Shown piece after piece: positions 1-6,306 of a stretch of DNA of 64,000 nucleotides. Below the pieces are notes generated by a model that searched no databases, had not been told where the DNA came from, and saw only the letters and a program-made list of their open reading frames with translations. How positions within the stretch are numbered: the first letter of the stretch is position 1; each line of letters begins with the position of its first letter. The position numbers were made by a program, and so were the translations under genes. The stretch lies in assembly GCF_900156315.1 (NCBI RefSeq), contig NZ_FTNI01000001.1:124001-188000 (forward strand). The letters are read 5' to 3'. This DNA comes from Microbispora rosea (GTDB lineage Bacteria > Actinomycetota > Actinomycetes > Streptosporangiales > Streptosporangiaceae).

Positions 1-156
1 AGCCACCTCATGGGGGAGCTCGCGGAAACCGTGGATGACGTCGTGGTCATCAACGAGGGCAAGGTCGTGGCGGATGGCACCCTCGACGAGATCACCGGCT
101 CTCACCGCACTCTCGAGGACGCGTTCTTCGCCCTCACCACGGGGGGTGCGCCATGA
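1..156 (+). CDS. ABC transporter ATP-binding protein, C-terminal end only
   Basis: The 51 codons cut by the window edge read through the switch (H-loop) region SHLMGELAETVDDVVVINEG and a short tail typical of ABC-2 type ATPases, so the Walker A, signature and Walker B motifs lie outside the window. The stop codon overlaps the start of the next permease by 4 bp (ATGA), which implies translational coupling. With the two following membrane proteins it would form a heteromeric exporter of the kind often used for peptide or antibiotic efflux. The substrate cannot be told from this fragment. Confidence 0.85.
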   Translation, partial: SHLMGELAETVDDVVVINEGKVVADGTLDEITGSHRTLEDAFFALTTGGAP

Positions 157-917
157 GGGCGCTCGCGGCTGAGGCGTCGAAGCTCGCCTCGTTGCCGACG
201 GTGTGGATCGCGATGGCCGCCGGGGTGCTCGTGCCAAGCGTGATCGCCGCAATCACCGCGTCGTCGACCCGCAGCACGATCACCCGTGGCGCCGCGACCG
301 TCGCCGGGGCCGACACCGGATATCAGGAACTGGCGTTCGGCGTGGTTGGTGCGATCACCCTCGGTGTCGTCGCCATCAGCAGCGAGTACTCCACCGAGAG
401 CGCGGAATCCGGAGGCGGGCGCCAGATCACCACCAGCCTGACCGCCGTTCCCGCCCGCCTTCGGTTCCTGCTCGCGAAAATCTCCGCGGTCGCGATCGCC
501 GCCGCGGTACTCGCGATCATCGCGTCGGGGACCACCATGGGCGTCATCCACGTGGTGCTCGGCGAGCACGCCCCTGCGATGGGAGCGGACGACGTTCCGC
601 GGCTGGCCGGTGTCGTCTGCTACTGGGTGTACACCGCGCTCCTTGCCTTCGGGATCACCGTGCTCACCCGCCACGGGGTGATTCCGCTCGCGGTGCTCAT
701 CGCGAACACCTCGGTCGTCACCGTCACCTATCTGCTGACCAAGATCACTCCGCTGGCGAATTACCTGCCCGACATGGCCGGGGTCCGCATGTTCATTCGG
801 AGGCTCGCCGACAACACTGCCGAGATCAGCCCGCTCACCGGAGGACTGGTGATGACCGCCTGGGTGGCGGTGCTGCTCGTGATCGCCGCCGTCGCATTCA
901 CGCGGAGGGACGCATGA
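153..917 (+). CDS. ABC-2 type transporter permease
   Basis: This 254-residue integral membrane protein has about six hydrophobic segments. It opens with the MRALAAEASKLASLPTVW pattern (cytoplasmic amphipathic stretch, then TM1) common in actinobacterial ABC-2 permeases. The segment around residues 70-105, with SSEY and a basic loop before the next helix, is the usual coupling region. It overlaps the ATPase gene before it and the second permease after it by 4 bp each, so the three are one operon. The next gene is a paralogue with the same topology, so the transporter is probably a heterodimer of membrane subunits. Confidence 0.8.
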   Translation: MRALAAEASKLASLPTVWIAMAAGVLVPSVIAAITASSTRSTITRGAATVAGADTGYQELAFGVVGAITLGVVAISSEYSTESAESGGGRQITTSLTAVPARLRFLLAKISAVAIAAAVLAIIASGTTMGVIHVVLGEHAPAMGADDVPRLAGVVCYWVYTALLAFGITVLTRHGVIPLAVLIANTSVVTVTYLLTKITPLANYLPDMAGVRMFIRRLADNTAEISPLTGGLVMTAWVAVLLVIAAVAFTRRDA

Positions 918-1684
918 CCGCCCCTACGACGGCGACTCGCACCCGTGGCCGGGAAGCCGCTCAGGCGCTCGCGGCGGAAATGTCGAAACTCGTGTCTCTT
1001 CCGGCGACCTGGCTGACGCTCGGAGGCACCCTGGTGGTGAATCTGATCCTCGCGGTCGCGTTCACGGTCGCCGGCCTTCAGGGTTCCACCGGCACCAAGA
1101 GCGCCGTCGACATCGGATTGGCCTCGATCAGCTACGCGCAAGCCGGCTTCGTCATCCTCGGCGTCCTGACAGCCTGCTCCGAGTACATCGGTGGGCAGAT
1201 CCGCACCACGCTGACCGCGATGCCCCGCCGCGCCCTTCAGTTCACCGCCAAGCACCTCGCGTTGGCGATAGTCGTGTGTCCCGCAGCGGCGATCACCGCT
1301 GCGTCCGGAGTCGTGCTCACGGCTGGTGTGCTCGGCGACACCGCTGCGCCGGTGACCTCAGGTCGTGTCGTGGGGGCCCTGAGCGGTGTGACCGCGTATC
1401 TCGCGCTTACCGCGTTGATCAGCGCCGCCGTCGGTGCGCTCGTGCGCCGGACTCTTGCGGCAGTCGTCGTCCTGCTGGGGTATTTCTTCATCGTCGGACC
1501 GCTCCTGCGCGATCGCACCCCTGCGGCGAAGTACCTCCCGGACACTGCCGGATTCGCCATGTGGTTTCCGGTAGCGGACGACGCGAGCGCGGTGACACCG
1601 GCGCAAGGCGCCCTGCTCCTCACGGCGTGGACTGTCGCCCTGATCGTCTTCGTCGTAATCGGGTATCGCCGTTGGGATATGTGA
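914..1684 (+). CDS. ABC-2 type transporter permease (paralogue of the preceding gene)
   Basis: A 256-residue membrane protein whose ATG overlaps the previous stop codon. It begins with a short hydrophilic segment (TATRTRGREAAQALAAEMSK) and then repeats the neighbour's architecture: TM1, a SEYIGGQIRTTLTAMPRR coupling loop and five further hydrophobic stretches. The late motif AKYLPDTAGFAMW matches ANYLPDMAGVRMF in the neighbour, which supports gene duplication. It is the last gene of the operon. Function (export or self-immunity) is inferred from family only. Confidence 0.8.
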   Translation: MTAPTTATRTRGREAAQALAAEMSKLVSLPATWLTLGGTLVVNLILAVAFTVAGLQGSTGTKSAVDIGLASISYAQAGFVILGVLTACSEYIGGQIRTTLTAMPRRALQFTAKHLALAIVVCPAAAITAASGVVLTAGVLGDTAAPVTSGRVVGALSGVTAYLALTALISAAVGALVRRTLAAVVVLLGYFFIVGPLLRDRTPAAKYLPDTAGFAMWFPVADDASAVTPAQGALLLTAWTVALIVFVVIGYRRWDM

Positions 1685-2205
1685 CGCACAATTCCCAGAA
1701 CCACTGGTCAGATGGCCGGTCGATGCCGTCGGCGAGCGCGATCACGATTTGCGGCCGGAGCGCAAGACCCGCCGGGGATGATCCGGGCACCGCGGAGTTG
1801 GGGGAGTCGTCCTTCGCGCCTCCCACGTCAACAGCGTGGTTGACATTGCAAGACAATGGCGGAAATCATGCAGATGCTCCCGGCAGCCTCCGTTAGCGGG
1901 AAGCGTGCTCAGCGGTGCTGCCGCGTGTCCGTAGTCCTCCTTGCTTCGCACATATCGCTGCCGGGGAGTGCGGTCAACCAGCTCCATGACGACATGGGTG
2001 AGGAGGCAGCGCTCTCACACCCCTGAGATTGAGGAGCCGATCGGGAAAACCGTCCTCATGAATCAGAGGCGGAGCCGAGGCCTGACCGCCTTGGCTCTCT
2101 ACGGGGTTTCAGAACCGGGGGTTATGACCAATGGCGATGCCACTTCTCGATCCTGTTCCGAGGAAGGAAGAAGAGCGCGGGACTGCCCGCCGGGGAGTCA
2201 GCGAC
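1685..2205. other. Long non-coding stretch upstream of the LmbU-like gene
   Basis: I see no reading frame here with credible codon use. The stretch separates the ABC operon from the lanthipeptide region and is more AT-rich than its flanks. Its only clear structure is the hairpin listed separately. It probably holds the promoter and leader of the LmbU-like regulator, but no convincing -35/-10 pair could be picked. Confidence 0.4.
2072..2097. terminator. Strong hairpin upstream of the LmbU-like gene
   Basis: GAGCCGAGGC is followed by a 6-nt loop and GCCTTGGCTC. This is a 10-bp stem with one G-T wobble, about 110 bp before the regulator's start. There is no T-tract, so it may be a factor-assisted terminator for upstream transcription, or a leader structure of the regulator mRNA. 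Confidence 0.4.
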
Positions 2206-2796
2206 ATGAGAAGGCATTCTCAACAGGAGAGGCTGGGGCTCGACGCGTCAGTGCGAGCGGGCAGGCTCGGGCTGCGTCTTCCAGTGGACCTGACATTCGA
2301 GTCATGGCAGAGGATCGGCAATCAGTTATGCGTCATCGCGAACTCCTCCACCTGGTGGCTGGGCGACTGGCTCGTCTACGGTGAGGAGTTCTTCAGTGAC
2401 CGGTACCGGATGGCTATCGCAGAGACGTCCCTGTCGTACAAGACTCTCCGAAACTATGCATGGGTGGCCCGAAAGTTCCCAATGTCCCGTCGACGGGACA
2501 CGCTGAGCCTGCAGCACCACGCGGAGGTGGCCGCCCTCATCGAAGACGAGCAGGAGTTGTGGCTCACACGGGCGGAGAAGGAAGGCTGGCCGCTCAACAG
2601 GCTGCGCAGGGAGATACAAGCAAGCCGTGGCCGCGGCCAGGACGCGGACACGGTGACGGTGACCATCTCCGTCGCGGTCTCGTCGGAGCAGGAGGAGCGG
2701 TGGAAGGCGGCGGCGCAGGTCGCGTCCGTCCCCTTGCCCGAGTGGATCGCCGCGACACTCGACCGGGCCGCTGTTCAGGACCACGATCCGAGGTAG
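2206..2796 (+). CDS. LmbU family transcriptional regulator
   Basis: The 196-residue product carries the LmbU-family core: LPVDLTFESWQRIG, then SSTWWLGDWLVYGE at residues 47-60, then DRYRMAI and TLRNYAWVARKF. The family is named after LmbU, the activator of lincomycin biosynthesis, and its members sit in many actinomycete antibiotic clusters as DNA-binding pathway regulators. The C-terminal third is charged and less conserved. I chose the ATG at 2206 because GGGGAG lies 8 nt before it; an in-frame ATG 75 bp upstream has no such site. It lies directly before the lanthipeptide genes, so it is the likely cluster-specific regulator; this is inferred from position. Confidence 0.85.
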   Translation: MRRHSQQERLGLDASVRAGRLGLRLPVDLTFESWQRIGNQLCVIANSSTWWLGDWLVYGEEFFSDRYRMAIAETSLSYKTLRNYAWVARKFPMSRRRDTLSLQHHAEVAALIEDEQELWLTRAEKEGWPLNRLRREIQASRGRGQDADTVTVTISVAVSSEQEERWKAAAQVASVPLPEWIAATLDRAAVQDHDPR

Positions 2797-2885
2797 CTGT
2801 TGGTCGTCGGCGACAGGTGGGCGGAGGACGTGGCTCCCGATACCCGTCGCCGGCCGGTCCGATCCTCCGGCGGTCCCAGCCGCGT

Positions 2886-4781
2886 TCACCCCGGGCTCTG
2901 CGCCGTCGAGCTCGGGGAGCCGGAAGTCATGTAGGCGGTGGCCTGCAGTGTGTACATCTCGGCGTACAAACCCTTGTCCGCCATGAGGCTGTCGTGCGTC
3001 CCACGCTCCAGGATGCGCCCATCCTTCAGCACGAAGATCTGGTCGGCGTGCCGGACGTTGGAGAAACGGTGTGAGACGACGATCGCGGTGCGCCCCCGCA
3101 ACAGCTTCCGCAGGTTCTCCAGCAGCGCGTGGTCGGCCTGCGCGTCCAGCGCCGACGTCGGCTCATCCATGATCACCAGGTCCCGGCCCCGGTAGAAGGC
3201 GCGGGCGATGGCCAGGCGCTGTCGCTCGCCTCCGGACAGCGCGGTGCCGCCACCGAACTCGGGGCCGAGCGGGGTCTCGTACCCGCCCGGCAATCGGTCG
3301 ACAAATTCGCGCGCGCCCGCTTCGTCGACTGCCGTGCGGACGGCCGTCTCCCCGTCCGGCCGCGTCGTGTCCCCAAGCGCCACGTTCTCGGCGACGGAGA
3401 AGTGGTAGGTCATGTGGTCCTGGAAGACGGTCGTCACCTGGTCGCGCAATCCCTCGCGGGAGAGCTCGGAGGTGTCCGCACCGTTCCAGAGCACGGCGCC
3501 CGACGAGGGCTCGTACAGGAAGGCCAGGATCTTCGCCAGCGTGGTCTTGCCCGAGCCGTTCGGGCCGACGAACGCGACTATCTGGCCGGCTCGGATGGTC
3601 AGGTCGACGTTGCGCAGCGCCGGCCGCGCGGTCTCGGGATAGACGAAACCGAGCTCGCGCACGCACAGTTCGCGCAGCGGTCCCGGCTGCGCGACCTGAC
3701 GGCTGACCGAGCTCCTTCGCATGAGCTGAGCGAAGAAGGCGTGCTGGTCGTCGAGGAACAGCCCCGCCTCGGACAACTCGGCCAGCGGACCGCCCAGACC
3801 GGCCATCGCCGTCGCCAGCCTGCTCAAGCTGAGCACGGTGGTGAGCACCGTCGAGGTGTCCATCGCCCCGACGGCGTAGAACCAGGCGAGCACGGTCACG
3901 ACCACGCACAGGATCAGGCCGAACGCCAGCACTCCCAGCAGCTGTCTGCGCCACTGCCCGCGCAGGGTTTCGCGCAGTTCCGCGTACCGCCTGCGGGTCA
4001 GGAGGTCGTATCTCTCGGCGAAGTGCTCCGACAGGCGGAAGGAGCGCACTTCCGCGGCGGCCTGTCGGCCGGTGATGAGCATGCCGACGTACCTGCGCAT
4101 CCGCTCAAGCGGGGTCATCCTGGTGAAGAAGGCGAATCGGTCGCCGGCGAGCTTGGAGCTGACGACCGCGATCGGGGCCGCGGTGAGCGCCATCACCGGC
4201 AGCAGCCATGGCTCCAGCACGATGAGCAGCACGGTGAAAGCGGCCACCTGGAAGGCGGAGGCCAGCAGGCCGTTGACGCCCCTCACCACCTGCCGCGGTT
4301 TGCCGTCGGCGGTCTCCTCCGCCCGGCTGATCCGGTCGTGAACGACCGGGTAGTCGAAGTCGGCGAGGTCGAGCTTCGCGATGGCGGCGTGCATGCGGCG
4401 GCTGCTGAACTGACGCACCCGGTCCACGAGCAGCTCGTTCAGCGTATGACGCAGGTTGCCGAGAATGAGAGTGACCAGGGTGAGCAGGACCGCTCCCGCA
4501 AGCCACGGGATGAGCGTCCTGGTCGCCTGCGCGGGGCCGTCGGAGGACTCGAGGAAGACCCCTACGCTGCCGCGGAACAGCAGCAGCAGACCGACGCCGA
4601 GCAGCCCCTCGACGGCCGGCAGGAGGATCACCCCTGTCCAGAACAGCGTCGCGTCCGCCTGCCTGCTCAGCCTGAGGGCGGCCATGACGGTGGCGGCGGT
4701 GCCGGAACGGCTCATCGCTTCCTTCATCGCCGTGCCGGCGGTATCCCCCTGCTCCGCGGGGCTCGCTGGATAGCCCTTCAT
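2886..4781 (-). CDS. ABC exporter, fused membrane and ATPase domains, no peptidase domain
   Basis: A 631-residue half-transporter. An N-terminal membrane domain (about residues 40-330, five to six helices) is followed by an ATPase domain with Walker A GPNGSGKTT near residue 404, signature LSGGERQRLAIARAF, Walker B LVIMDEPTSALD and an H-loop VVSHRFSNVRHAD. The N-terminus has only about 40 residues before the first helix, so the C39 leader-peptidase domain of classical LanT is absent. The start was set at the ATG that overlaps the sulfotransferase stop codon (ATGA), giving a two-gene operon. It probably exports, or confers immunity to, the lanthipeptide made by the divergent genes. Confidence 0.88.
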   Translation of the reverse strand: MKGYPASPAEQGDTAGTAMKEAMSRSGTAATVMAALRLSRQADATLFWTGVILLPAVEGLLGVGLLLLFRGSVGVFLESSDGPAQATRTLIPWLAGAVLLTLVTLILGNLRHTLNELLVDRVRQFSSRRMHAAIAKLDLADFDYPVVHDRISRAEETADGKPRQVVRGVNGLLASAFQVAAFTVLLIVLEPWLLPVMALTAAPIAVVSSKLAGDRFAFFTRMTPLERMRRYVGMLITGRQAAAEVRSFRLSEHFAERYDLLTRRRYAELRETLRGQWRRQLLGVLAFGLILCVVVTVLAWFYAVGAMDTSTVLTTVLSLSRLATAMAGLGGPLAELSEAGLFLDDQHAFFAQLMRRSSVSRQVAQPGPLRELCVRELGFVYPETARPALRNVDLTIRAGQIVAFVGPNGSGKTTLAKILAFLYEPSSGAVLWNGADTSELSREGLRDQVTTVFQDHMTYHFSVAENVALGDTTRPDGETAVRTAVDEAGAREFVDRLPGGYETPLGPEFGGGTALSGGERQRLAIARAFYRGRDLVIMDEPTSALDAQADHALLENLRKLLRGRTAIVVSHRFSNVRHADQIFVLKDGRILERGTHDSLMADKGLYAEMYTLQATAYMTSGSPSSTAQSPG

Positions 4782-5749
4782 CGGCGTTCGTATCCGAGCA
4801 GGTCCAGCAGGTGCCCGTGGCGGCGATCGAAGGCGCGGACGGCGGCCTCGGAGAACGCGGCCCGCCATGCGCCCGACCGGCCGTCACGGAAGGTGAACGA
4901 CGCTCGATTGAACAGCGACTTCGCCAGCGTCGCCGGATCCGCCTCGGCGCCCAGGAACGCGACGACCCGCTTGACCGCCGCCTCCTGGAGATCGAGGGTT
5001 CCGCCGCCGTCGGGGCCTATCAGTTCCTCGAAGGAGACCCTGCACACGGCCGGATGCGCGGCCAGCCAGCGACTGCTTCGCAGTTCCGAGAGCCCGGGGA
5101 ACTGCTCGTCCTCCAAGGCGTAGGCGATCTGTTCGTCGAGGTGGGTAAGGGAATGGAGTATGTCGCTGTAGAGGCCGAAGCGGACCAGCTTGCCGATGCC
5201 CTCCGGCCGCGTGTCGGTGAGGAAACGCACCATCGACAGAAGGCTGTCGCGCGGGTCACGGTGCAGGAACAGAATGCGTGGCTCACCGCCCGTGCGCCAT
5301 TCGTGGATGAATTTGCCGTACACCTGCGCGAGGTCCATCTCGTGCACGAACCAGCAGGTGTTCGGAGGAGTGTCGGAGAAGGTGCCGGTGGCGGTACGCC
5401 ACAGGGTTTTCTGCACGAGCTCGCTGAGCATCGTCTCGTGCGGATAACGGGAGGCCAGCGGGACGCCCAATCGATGGAGCCACGCCCACATCACCGCCGT
5501 CCGGGCCACGTCGGTCAGCCGCGCGAAGCGCTCGGGGTCCTCCGTGACCCGCATCCGGAGCAGTTCCTCGTGGTCGTAAACCTGTGAGACGAGGTTCCAC
5601 GAGGCGTCCTCGTCAAGAGTCATGCGCTCGTCCGGTGACGTCTTCACCTCTCCCTGGAGGCCGTACCCGAGAGCGAGCATCAATTCCTTGATGAGATGGG
5701 TGCCCGCTTTGGGAGGCGATACCACGACGACTCTTGGAGCACGGGCCAT
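4778..5749 (-). CDS. Sulfotransferase (PAPS-dependent)
   Basis: A 323-residue cytosolic sulfotransferase. The 5'-phosphosulfate loop is seen as SPPKAGTHL at residues 11-19, and the 3'-phosphate binding motif as FLHRDPRDSLLSMVRF around residues 161-176. Both match the Sulfotransfer family, which moves sulfate from PAPS to hydroxyl or amine groups. AGGAGGG lies just upstream of the ATG. It is translationally coupled to the ABC exporter and divergent from the lanthipeptide precursor gene about 240 bp away. The simplest reading is a tailoring enzyme for the lanthipeptide, whose core has Ser, Thr and a terminal Tyr. A different small-molecule acceptor is not excluded. Confidence 0.88.
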   Translation of the reverse strand: MARAPRVVVVSPPKAGTHLIKELMLALGYGLQGEVKTSPDERMTLDEDASWNLVSQVYDHEELLRMRVTEDPERFARLTDVARTAVMWAWLHRLGVPLASRYPHETMLSELVQKTLWRTATGTFSDTPPNTCWFVHEMDLAQVYGKFIHEWRTGGEPRILFLHRDPRDSLLSMVRFLTDTRPEGIGKLVRFGLYSDILHSLTHLDEQIAYALEDEQFPGLSELRSSRWLAAHPAVCRVSFEELIGPDGGGTLDLQEAAVKRVVAFLGAEADPATLAKSLFNRASFTFRDGRSGAWRAAFSEAAVRAFDRRHGHLLDLLGYERR

Positions 5750-5885
5750 AAAATTTCCCTCCTCATACCGCCCTACAGCAATACCACGGTCCGCGCCGGG
5801 CTGAAAGACGGATGGAACTCGGCGTGAAAATTCCGGGATAATACGTCGGCGGTTTCACCGGGTCAACCCTCATCAGGTGTTAGTG

Positions 5886-5902
5886 CAAAAATGGGATTTT
5901 TG
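5886..5902. promoter_or_regulatory. AT-rich perfect palindrome in the divergent cluster promoter region
   Basis: CAAAAATGGGATTTTTG has 7-bp perfect arms around GGG. Such an AT-rich palindrome is striking in this high-GC genome. It lies between the sulfotransferase start and the precursor gene, where a shared operator would be expected. It is a candidate binding site for the LmbU-like protein or another regulator; the assignment is inference. Confidence 0.45.
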
Positions 5903-5932
5903 GAAGCCTGTCGCGATGAGAGGTTGCTCACA

Positions 5933-5962
5933 TTGTCGGGAGTTCCGGTCCCATGTGATATT
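5933..5962 (+). promoter_or_regulatory. Possible promoter of the lanthipeptide operon
   Basis: TTGTCG and GATATT are spaced by 18 nt, about 30 bp before the precursor start codon. The match to a housekeeping promoter is only fair, and it was chosen mainly by position. Confidence 0.3.
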
Positions 5963-5991
5963 TCGGAACGACCGCTTAGGAGAGGAGAAAA

Positions 5992-6204
5992 ATGCAGACG
6001 ACAGATCTGGCCAAGGCGTGGAAAGACCCCGGTTTCAGCGCCACCCTCACCGCTGAGCAACTGTCCACCCTTCCCGCGAACCCGGTCGGCGACCTCGCCG
6101 ACATCGCCGATTTCGCCAACGAGGGCGAGGTCCAGCCGATCATGATGTCGTGGGCTCCGTGCTGGATCACCTGGAGCAGCGACACGAATTGCTGCGCCTA
6201 CTGA
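5992..6204 (+). CDS. Class II lanthipeptide precursor (mersacidin-type leader)
   Basis: A 70-residue peptide directly before LanM, with a strong GGAGAGGAG ribosome site. The leader shows the mersacidin-type pattern: AKAWKDPGF near residues 7-15 (compare SWKDP in mersacidin and actagardine leaders) and ANPVGDL at residues 29-35 (compare NPAG). It is acidic, with four Asp between residues 34 and 44. The C-terminal core includes MSWAPCWITWSSDTNCCAY, with Cys57, Cys67 and Cys68, dehydratable Ser53, Thr60, Ser62, Ser63 and Thr65, three Trp and a terminal Tyr70. Up to three lanthionine rings are possible. No double-glycine site is present; the cleavage site is unknown, perhaps in NEGEVQP. The sulfation target, if any, could be Tyr70 or a free hydroxyl. 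Confidence 0.9.
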   Translation: MQTTDLAKAWKDPGFSATLTAEQLSTLPANPVGDLADIADFANEGEVQPIMMSWAPCWITWSSDTNCCAY

Positions 6205-6220
6205 CGCGGCAAGGTGAGAG

Positions 6221-6258
6221 GAGGTCGGGCGTCCGCTCCGCGTGGGCGCCCGCACCTC
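6221..6258 (+). terminator. Intercistronic hairpin between precursor and LanM genes
   Basis: GAGGT-CGGGCG pairs with CGCCCG-c-ACCTC, giving an 11-bp stem with one bulged base and an inner G-C extension. There is no T-run. Hairpins at this place in RiPP operons usually act as partial terminators or stabilise the precursor mRNA, so that more precursor than enzyme is made. Confidence 0.5.
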
Positions 6259-6306
6259 GTGTCCCTGCCGATCTGGATCGCCGAGTCTGTGAAATACGGG
6301 GTCAGA

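Noticed and set aside
203-913. Long Arg/His-rich frame overlapping the first permease
   Set aside because: It is a shadow of the permease frame in GC-rich DNA; only the part from 914 encodes a recognisable protein.
1941-2384. 147-residue frame before the LmbU-like gene
   Set aside because: It overlaps the LmbU-like gene in another frame and shows no domain or codon bias.
2886-4781. Classical LanT with C39 peptidase domain
   Set aside because: Only about 40 residues precede the first helix, and there is no Cys/His peptidase motif.
6214-6306. Longer LanM beginning at GTG 6214
   Set aside because: The extra 31 residues would be translated through a strong hairpin, a ribosome-site-like GAGAGGAGG lies after the GTG rather than before it, and the N-terminal segment has no LanM-like pattern.
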